Below are positions 13,850-18,519 of a stretch of DNA of 18,519 nucleotides, in pieces; the stretch's first letter is position 1; each line of letters starts with the position of its first letter. A program made the translations under genes and the position numbers. Origin of the DNA: Clostridium sp. OF09-36 (lineage in GTDB: Bacteria > Bacillota > Clostridia > Lachnospirales > Lachnospiraceae). The stretch is from contig NZ_QUMD01000043.1 of assembly GCF_003481985.1 (NCBI RefSeq), positions 1 to 18,519 of the forward strand. The letters are read 5' to 3'. The notes below the pieces were generated by a model. The model was not told the origin of the DNA. It did not search any database and was given only the letters and a program-made list of their open reading frames with translations.

Positions 13850-14798
13850 TGCTCCAAAAAGAAAAATATTTGATGCGGTGGATTTGTTAATTGAGGATAC
13901 TTCGGCACAGGTTCCGGTAGGTAAAAGAAAAGATGGGGTTACGATGCTTAGTGTCGACTCCATCAAATCGTTTCATGATCATCCATTTTATTTATATGAG
14001 GGAGACAGGCTGGAAGATATGATTCAAAGCATCCGAGATCATGGTGTGCTAAATCCGGTAATCGTCCGTACAACAGAAGATGGATATGAAATGCTTTCCG
14101 GTCATAACAGACAGAATGCAGCGAGACTGGCCGGTCTTACAGAGATACCGGCGATTGTAAAAACTGATTTGCCGGATACAGATGCTTATGTGTATGTGAT
14201 TGAAACGAACTTAATGCAGAGATCCTTTTCTGATCTGGAGATTTCGGAGAAGGCAGCGGTCTTGAAAGAACGATATGACAAGGTCCTGCATCAGAGACAA
14301 AGGAACATTATCATGGAAGAAGTGACTAAGCTGGAAGGAGTTCCGCTGAAAGGTGGTCACGGTGACCACCATTTCAAAAATCGTGATGAAGTGGACAAGG
14401 AATATGGATTGTCGGGAAGCTCTGTGGAAAGGCTTTTGAAAGTGAATGATCTGATAAAACCACTTCGCAATAAGCTGGATAATGGTTCTGTGATTTTTAA
14501 GGTTGGAATACAGATATCTTTTCTGCCGGAATCAGAACAGCAGCTAGTGTATGAGCAGATGATGGAATTGCATGTGAAGCTGACGATGAATATGGCAATG
14601 AAGCTTCGCGAGCATTCCGGTGAGTTGACCGAGGCAATGGTACGGCGTTATCTGACTAAGACGGTGGAGCCGAAGGACAAGCCGATAAATATCAAGGTGC
14701 CGGAGACGATATCGAAGAAGTATTTCGTAGGGGAGGATCAGAAGGCGATAGAAGATATTATGGAAAATGTGTTGGCAGCATGGTTTGAGTGGAAGTAA
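13839..14798 (+). CDS. ParB/Spo0J-family partition protein
   Basis: The protein has 319 residues. The N-terminal ParB/sulfiredoxin-like CTPase domain (about 37-110) includes SIKSFHDHPFYLYEGDRLED, SIRDHGVLNPVIVR and the conserved SGHNRQNAARLAG. The central helix-turn-helix part (about 165-210) includes EYGLSGSSVERLLKVNDLI, expected to bind a parS-like site, and the C-terminus is a dimerisation region. GGGGGAGG lies about 9 bases before ATG 13839. It looks complete, although the upstream parA has lost its N-terminus. I did not find a convincing parS. Plasmid or ICE origin is more likely than the chromosomal parB, given the truncated partner and the recombinase remnant. Confidence 0.88.
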   Translation: MKNNAPKRKIFDAVDLLIEDTSAQVPVGKRKDGVTMLSVDSIKSFHDHPFYLYEGDRLEDMIQSIRDHGVLNPVIVRTTEDGYEMLSGHNRQNAARLAGLTEIPAIVKTDLPDTDAYVYVIETNLMQRSFSDLEISEKAAVLKERYDKVLHQRQRNIIMEEVTKLEGVPLKGGHGDHHFKNRDEVDKEYGLSGSSVERLLKVNDLIKPLRNKLDNGSVIFKVGIQISFLPESEQQLVYEQMMELHVKLTMNMAMKLREHSGELTEAMVRRYLTKTVEPKDKPINIKVPETISKKYFVGEDQKAIEDIMENVLAAWFEWK

Positions 14799-14813
14799 AG
14801 AGTCAGAAGGATT

Positions 14814-14984
14814 ATGATAGTAAAGTCAATTGCAGTAACTCTCAATGTTTACACCCACGTTGGACTTGAGGATGCGGAGAAAGAACTTCAGAAGATGCAG
14901 GGATTGGAAAATGCCAGAAAAGAGATGGGGCTTTCGGACAAGGATGATAAACCTTTGAAACAGAATATGTTCAAGGTGGTTTGA
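14814..14984 (+). pseudogene. C-terminal fragment of a tyrosine recombinase (integrase)
   Basis: A 56-codon frame from ATG 14814 reads IAVTLNVYTHVGLEDAEKEL and ends PLKQNMFKVV. The TLNVYTH segment matches the end of phage/ICE tyrosine integrases, where the tyrosine is the nucleophile. All upstream catalytic residues are missing; the segment before it belongs to parB. The ATG with AGAAGGA before it is probably fortuitous. It marks the edge of a deleted mobile element and is followed by a terminator at 15010. Confidence 0.78.
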
Positions 14985-15009
14985 TAATAGAATATTGATA
15001 TAGATTTGT

Positions 15010-15041
15010 GGCACTCAGGCTTATAGCTTGGGTGCCTTTTT
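15010..15041 (+). terminator. Rho-independent terminator after integrase remnant
   Basis: GGCACTCAGGC (15010-15020) pairs with GCTTGGGTGCC (15026-15036) in an 11-bp stem with two G-T pairs and loop TTATA, followed by TTTTT. Confidence 0.85.
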
Positions 15042-15054
15042 GACTGGTGTAAAT

Positions 15055-15083
15055 TTGAGAAATGTGGTAAAATAAATTAAATT
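15055..15083 (+). promoter_or_regulatory. Candidate promoter of the two-gene cassette
   Basis: TTGAGA (15055-15060) and TAAATT (15078-15083) are 17 bases apart. An extended -10, TGGTAAAAT (15065-15073), is an alternative. The region is very AT-rich, so chance matches are likely. Confidence 0.4.
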
Positions 15084-15137
15084 TAGCAAATAAGAAATTT
15101 AAAGATTATATTAACATTTATCATAGGAGGAGATTAT

Positions 15138-15410
15138 ATGACGAAACGTGAATTCGCTACAAAGTTATTTGATGAATTAGAAGAAAAACATGATATACAA
15201 AAGGTTGTAGATTCTATAAAATCTGTAAAATGTAATGGCAAAAATCTTAATGTAAATGAACAGTTGCAGATTGTTAATTTTATTAGAGAGATTTATGCCG
15301 AAAAAAACAGGGGATTATTTGAAGATGTGAGTGCTTTTTTAGCACTTGTTAATCAGGTGGAGGCACAGATAAAATCACAGAACAATTCTCAGTCAGGGGG
15401 AAGTAAGTAA
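15138..15410 (+). CDS. Uncharacterised small protein, first gene of AT-rich cassette
   Basis: The protein has 90 residues and starts MTKREFATKLFDELEEKHDI. AGGAGGAG lies about 5 bases before ATG. It appears all-helical in the first 70 residues, with a Gln/Ser/Asn-rich tail (QNNSQSGGSK). I see no signal peptide, membrane segment or catalytic motif, and I do not recognise a family. Its stop shares a base with the next ATG, so the two proteins are translationally coupled and probably work together. The base composition is much more AT-rich than in the cas or parB genes, a sign of separate acquisition. Its place among mobile-element remnants suggests cargo, possibly defence or immunity, but nothing in the sequence shows this. 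Confidence 0.7.
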   Translation: MTKREFATKLFDELEEKHDIQKVVDSIKSVKCNGKNLNVNEQLQIVNFIREIYAEKNRGLFEDVSAFLALVNQVEAQIKSQNNSQSGGSK

Positions 15411-15841
15411 TGGAAACGAGTGACATAATAACGCTTATTTTAGGGATTGCATCGACAATAACAGCCTGTGGTACAATATTATTGTCATTTAGGTATAATA
15501 AATTAGTACAGGGTCAAGTTGAAATGCAAATAAGGGAACGCATTACAAATGCAAGAATACGATATGAAGATTTGATTATTAATCATAAGGATGAACTTAA
15601 TGATGAATTGATAAAAAATGTGTATGAATCTACGAAAGAAGAATTCCTCAATGCTTATGATGAGGCATGTCAAAAATATCTTGATAAGAAGGTGGATAAA
15701 GAACGATTTAAAAAATCTTATTTCACTGAGATACAAAGTATTGTAAAAAACGAGAGCTTTAAGCAGAAGTATGATACTCAATCTACACCATATAAAGCGA
15801 CAGTTAAAGTTTATAATGAATGGTTTGATTTAGAAAAGTAG
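15410..15841 (+). CDS. Uncharacterised membrane-anchored helical protein, second gene of cassette
   Basis: The protein has 143 residues. The N-terminus (about 6-28, IITLILGIASTITACGTILL) is a single membrane helix, probably a signal anchor. The rest is charged and helical, with coiled-coil character (KELNDEL-type heptads from about 50 to 100) and YTKATVKVYNEWF-like end sequence (PYKATVKVYNEWFDLEK). It starts on the last base of the preceding stop (TAATG). No enzyme motif is visible. The layout of a soluble partner with an anchored partner is seen in several small defence and toxin-antitoxin pairs, but function here is unknown. AT-rich like its neighbour. Confidence 0.7.
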   Translation: METSDIITLILGIASTITACGTILLSFRYNKLVQGQVEMQIRERITNARIRYEDLIINHKDELNDELIKNVYESTKEEFLNAYDEACQKYLDKKVDKERFKKSYFTEIQSIVKNESFKQKYDTQSTPYKATVKVYNEWFDLEK

Positions 15842-15908
15842 AATTTTAAATGAAGCGTAATTATAGGTTTTATGAATCGAAGGATAAGCTTTGTATCCTC
15901 ATCGAAGA

Positions 15909-15951
15909 TAACAAAAGGGTATGTAGATGATTTCTGCACACCCTTTTGTTA
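15909..15951. terminator. Bidirectional terminator hairpin
   Basis: TAACAAAAGGGT (15909-15920) pairs perfectly with ACCCTTTTGTTA (15940-15951), and the stem continues after an A-C mismatch as TGTAG with CTGCA (one G-T pair). It lies about 70 bases after the two-gene cassette. The A/T-rich outer stem could end transcription from either side. Confidence 0.75.
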
Positions 15952-16149
15952 AATAATGCACACCCCTATCCGTAGTCTGAACCACCTTAACTGACTACGA
16001 TTTGACTACTACACAAGGCATTGATTTGCTCCGTTTTGCATTATTTTGCAAAAAGTGTAGTTTTAGAGAATAAAAATTTGATGCCCGGAAAAGTCGATAA
16101 ACCCTTGCAAAACAGGGCAATACAGGGCATTTCAGAACAGGAGAATTTT

Positions 16150-16197
16150 ATGATTAGAGTTTTATTCATTTGCCACGGCAGGATTTACCGGGCATGA
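16150..16197 (+). pseudogene. Possible 5' relic of a low-molecular-weight phosphatase gene
   Basis: A 15-codon frame with AGGAG just upstream reads MIRVLFICHGRIYRA. This resembles the start and P-loop of low-molecular-weight protein tyrosine phosphatases (VLFVCHGNICRS type, CX5R). The frame stops at once after the loop. It may be the scar of an element inserted into or recombined with such a gene, or chance. Confidence 0.35.
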
Positions 16198-16334
16198 TGA
16201 AAAATCTCAAATCGTCTCATAAGCCCCGTTTTTAAGCGTTTTTTGTGTTTCAGTCTCAAATTTACCAAAGATTTACCAATATTTCTGGAGAGCCAGACTT
16301 GCAAAAAAATGAGCCAGAATGAGGAGATTAAAAC

Positions 16335-16711
16335 ATGGGCGAATTGAAATCAAGAATAACGGAAAACGGAATTGATTATATCCTTGTTGGGGATACTACA
16401 TCCCAGACTTGAAACTGCCGGAGGAACACCGCCCCATTGGAAAGTATGGACGGCTACACCGGGAATATTTAAGAGAAGCCCACCCAGCCAGATTGAACAC
16501 ATTGACACTGACCGGGGAGTTATGGACATACCTTGCAGACCTGAACGAACAAGCACAGGAACGGTTAGCCACCATCATGGAGCAGATGAAAGCTGTCGAG
16601 GGCGTGACAGAGGAATTAAAGCGCACTTCTCAAATGGAATGGGTGCAGCGTTGCAATAACATTCACAACCGGGCAGAAGAAATTGTTTTGCATGAGATGA
16701 TTTATTCATAA
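16335..16711 (+). CDS. tnpV: TnpV-like transposon-encoded protein, with apparent one-base frameshift
   Basis: ATG 16335 follows GAGGAGATTAAAAC and reads MGELKSRITENGIDYILVGD, then goes out of frame. In the -1 frame from 16394 the protein continues YYIPDLKLPEEHRPIGKYG to NRAEEIVLHEMIYS and stops at 16711. Restoring one T at GGGGAT/ACTAC (about 16394) makes a normal protein of about 125 residues. The IGKYGRLHREYL, LTLTGELWTYL and MEWVQRCNNIHNRAEEI blocks are typical of TnpV, a small accessory protein of Tn4451-like mobilisable elements. Its exact biochemical role is not settled. No other Tn4451 gene is visible in the window, so it is probably a leftover or belongs to an element that extends to the right. 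Confidence 0.85.
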
Positions 16712-16757
16712 CGGTATGATAGAATGATTACTGTTAAATTAGAATTGGGAGATGCCT

Positions 16758-17414
16758 ATGAACAAGTTTTTGAATGATATAAGGAGTGCCGAAAATCCTA
16801 TATCTGGTAATAGAAAAATTATAAATACCATAGCTGTATTGTTCCTTGGAATAGCTTTGGGGACTTTTTCAAAATTTTTGGATTTTCGTCAAACTGAACT
16901 GCCAAGTGTGCTTATGGCAATAGATGGGGCATTAGATGTTCATAATTTCCTTGGGCGTTTTGAAATTTGGGTATTGATTGCACTGTGTATTTCTATTTAT
17001 AGTAATTCTGCAACAAGAGCAAGTGTTAATGTTTTTGCGTTTTTTGCTGGCATGGTTGCAAGTTACTATTTGTATTCAAACTATGTCGCAGGATTTTTCC
17101 CAAGAAGCTACGCTATGATTTGGTTTGGCTTTACCATGATTTCTCCGTTCTTGGCATTTGTCTGTTGGTATGCGAAAGGAAAAAGCAGACCTGCATTTAT
17201 GCTATCAGTATTGATTTTAGCAGTATTGTTTAACATGACTTTCGTATATGGATGGGGATATTTCGAAGCACGCTCTGTTTTAGAATTGATAGTCTTTATC
17301 ATCGGACTTACTGTTTTGAGGAGGGACACATTGAAAAGTTCTGTGCTAATGGGAACAATTAGTATAGTTCTTGCAGTTTTACTTGATATGGTTATTCCAT
17401 TTCATTTTGGATAA
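16758..17414 (+). CDS. Multi-pass integral membrane protein, function unknown
   Basis: The protein has 218 residues from ATG 16758 (GGGAG six bases upstream); an in-frame ATG at 16752 would add two. After a short charged N-terminus (MNKFLNDIRSAENPISGNRK) there are about six hydrophobic helices, for example IINTIAVLFLGIALGTF, IWVLIALCISIYS, FFAGMVASYYLY, MIWFGFTMISPFLAFVCW, MLSVLILAVLFNMTFVY and VLMGTISIVLAVLLDMVI. I see no transporter or enzyme motif and do not name a family. It is common for mobile elements of gut Firmicutes to carry such proteins. It converges with the XRE regulator gene, and a shared hairpin separates them. Confidence 0.8.
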   Translation: MNKFLNDIRSAENPISGNRKIINTIAVLFLGIALGTFSKFLDFRQTELPSVLMAIDGALDVHNFLGRFEIWVLIALCISIYSNSATRASVNVFAFFAGMVASYYLYSNYVAGFFPRSYAMIWFGFTMISPFLAFVCWYAKGKSRPAFMLSVLILAVLFNMTFVYGWGYFEARSVLELIVFIIGLTVLRRDTLKSSVLMGTISIVLAVLLDMVIPFHFG

Positions 17415-17459
17415 ACAACTTCCAGTGTCGTTCTAAAAATTCAACTGAATAATCCCAGC

Positions 17460-17508
17460 AAAAACCGCTGCTACATGGAAGCCAACAAACCATGCAACAG
17501 CGGTTTTT
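17460..17508. terminator. Bidirectional terminator between convergent genes
   Basis: AAAAACCGCTG (17460-17470) pairs perfectly with CAGCGGTTTTT (17498-17508), with an inner stem CATGG/CCATG (17474-17478 with 17490-17494). The A-run on one side and T-run on the other fit termination on both strands. It ends just before the corrected stop of the regulator gene at 17511. Confidence 0.88.
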
Positions 17509-17510
17509 CT

Positions 17511-18316
17511 TTATCGTTTTTTCCTCTGGCTGATAGGCGTTCCCATTTTCTTTGATTTTTTGAGAATCCGAATCAGCCAGCGAAATTCTTCGTCTGACAG
17601 ATTTTTATAGTTGATACCAAGCTGCTTGCAGTAAAGAACAACCAGCTTTTCATCCCGGCTGCCTTGAAATTTTCGACCGCTTCTAGATTTTCTTTCAGTT
17701 CATCGGCAACGGTGGTCTGGGGTGCACTCTCGCTGTCCTTTTTATGGGCTTCCCGAATATCCCGGATAATGAGGTTGAGGTCATCCAGAACCATGTGGCT
17801 GAAATATTCATCATCGCTGATATGGGCGGCTTGCAGCACTTTCAAATGGGGGTCATCTTCGCCGGGGCGATACCGTTCAATGATTTCATGCCGGACGGTA
17901 TCGACAAGGGCGTTGAGGTTCTGAATCTGCATGGTGGCAATCCCATCCACATAAATCTCAATGTCCGCAAGAAACTTGATAAAGTCCTTATGTGTGGCGA
18001 GTTCGCAGAGCAGACGGTTATTAATCCGACCGCTTTTCAGAAGTGCTACCATCTCATCACTCAAATGCAGCTCCCTTAATGGCGTGTTGATCTCCGCCCG
18101 GTTCTCTGTCCGGCAAAAGAGATAATCAAGGGACACCCCATAAAAATCTGCCAGCAGGATAAGATTACCATGGTTGATTTCTTTAAAATCATCTTTTTCA
18201 TAACTTCCAAGAGCTGATTTTGAAATACCCGTTTGCTCTGCCAGTTCTTCCAGTTTTAATCCTTTGTTTAATCGTAAATCTTTTAGCCGTTCCTGTATTG
18301 TAGTAGCTCCGTTCAT
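17511..18316 (-). CDS. XRE-family transcriptional regulator, with apparent one-base frameshift
   Basis: The start is the ATG at 18316-18314 (MNGATTIQERLKDLRLNKGL), chosen because GGGGGAG lies about 8 bases before it; an upstream ATG at 18343 has no ribosome site. The XRE helix-turn-helix spans about 5-65 (LEELAEQTGISKSALGSYEK, FYGVSLDYLFCRTE). The middle part is helical. Read as written the frame ends at 17573 with an odd tail (FKAAGMKSWLFFTASS). Restoring one C in GCC at 17662-17663 (plus strand) gives FKGSRDEKLVVLYCKQLGIN and then SDEEFRWLIRILKK, ending RKKR at 17511 next to the terminator, clearly the more natural end. It probably represses its own gene through the palindrome at 18355-18378. 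Such regulators often control mobile-element genes. Confidence 0.85.
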
Positions 18317-18354
18317 TGAAGCAGCTCCCCCTTCTGACAACATTTATAACCGTT

Positions 18355-18378
18355 GAATTGATTATACCATATCAATTC
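18355..18378 (-). promoter_or_regulatory. Extended -10 promoter overlapped by a palindromic operator of the XRE regulator
   Basis: GAATTGAT (18355-18362) and ATCAATTC (18371-18378) form a perfect 8+8 inverted repeat with an 8-base centre. On the minus strand the centre and left arm contain TGGTATAAT, an extended -10, about 45 bases before the regulator ATG. No clear -35 is present. A dimeric HTH protein bound here would cover the -10 box, so autorepression is likely. Confidence 0.7.
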
Positions 18379-18519
18379 CGCAATCGTGGAAATTTCTGAT
18401 TTTTACCCCGAATTCCTACTTTGTGGACATACGGCACAGGGCACAAAAATGTTCTATGATACAGGTAGTTCATCGATGGATTATTCCAATCGAATGACCA
18501 GCCTGTGTGGGATATGCTT
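18379..18519. other. Right-edge sequence, possible start of a rightward transcript
   Basis: TATGAT at 18455-18460 could be a -10 box, and an ATG at 18476 opens a frame that reaches the window edge (MDYSNRMTSLCGIC). The ribosome site is poor and 14 codons are too few to judge. No other feature is seen. Confidence 0.2.

Larger units (their letters stand above)
15842..16334. other. Intergenic stretch without a complete gene
   Basis: About 490 bases hold no convincing gene in either strand. It contains a long terminator hairpin (15909-15951), the repeated word CAGGGCA near 16113-16129 (CAGGGCAATACAGGGCA), the inverted pair ATGCCCGG (16081-16088) and CCGGGCAT (16188-16195), two TTTACCAA words about 10 bases apart near 16261-16278, and a 15-codon frame resembling a phosphatase start (16150). 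The mixture suggests an element border or attachment region, but no attachment site can be shown from one sequence. Confidence 0.5.

Noticed and set aside
15975..16080. Minus-strand frame tail reading like KRSKSMPCVVVKS
   Set aside because: It is short, has no visible start or family motif, and is in an AT-rich stretch where chance open frames are common.
17664..18079. Plus-strand frames of 86 and 111 codons opposite the XRE gene
   Set aside because: They are antisense shadows of the regulator; the minus-strand protein has a clear HTH domain and a good start.
1..18519. tRNA, rRNA or riboswitch
   Set aside because: No cloverleaf, rRNA or known riboswitch core was seen on either strand; this was by eye only.

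Overview
The window looks like a chromosomal accessory region of a gut Firmicute, most likely a Lachnospiraceae (Clostridia). The basis is codon use, strong AGGAGG-type ribosome sites, the type I-C CRISPR lineage, the TnpV-type transposon protein and the IS66 remnant. The genus cannot be fixed from sequence alone.

Region 1 (1-9230) is a type I-C CRISPR-Cas locus on the plus strand. Array A (1-741, cut by the left edge) has 32-base repeats and ends in a decayed repeat just before the cas promoter. A small HIRAN-domain gene follows, then cas3, cas5c, cas8c (with an in-frame internal start predicted to make Cas11c), cas7c, cas4, cas1 and cas2. A leader with a long hairpin then leads into array B (8946-9230), whose repeats are one base shorter. 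The interference genes look intact. cas4 and cas1 each carry an apparent one-base deletion, so as written the adaptation module is broken.

Region 2 (9290-11929) holds a NUDIX/NrtR-like protein with a short C-terminus, a broken first copy of a nicotinamidase-like hydrolase joined to an IS66 transposase tail, a lipoprotein DNA/RNA endonuclease, and an intact nicotinamidase-like gene ending in a terminator. NrtR-like proteins and nicotinamidase both belong to NAD metabolism.

Region 3 (12099-15041) has a Fic protein with its own near-consensus promoter, tiny ORFs, a ParA lacking its Walker A end, an apparently intact ParB, and the C-terminal tail of a tyrosine recombinase. This looks like an eroded plasmid, ICE or prophage segment.

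Region 4 (15042-18519) has an AT-rich two-gene cassette of unknown function, about 490 bases without a real gene (with a possible 15-codon relic of a low-molecular-weight phosphatase start), a frameshifted tnpV, a multi-pass membrane protein, a bidirectional terminator, and a minus-strand XRE regulator with a palindromic operator over its promoter.

A theme across the window is that four genes (cas4, cas1, tnpV, xre) each become normal if one base is restored, three of them clearly in a homopolymer run. CRISPR repeats 4 and 5 also carry single-base indels. Either the sequence has systematic indel errors or the whole region is decaying. This decides whether the CRISPR system can still acquire spacers.
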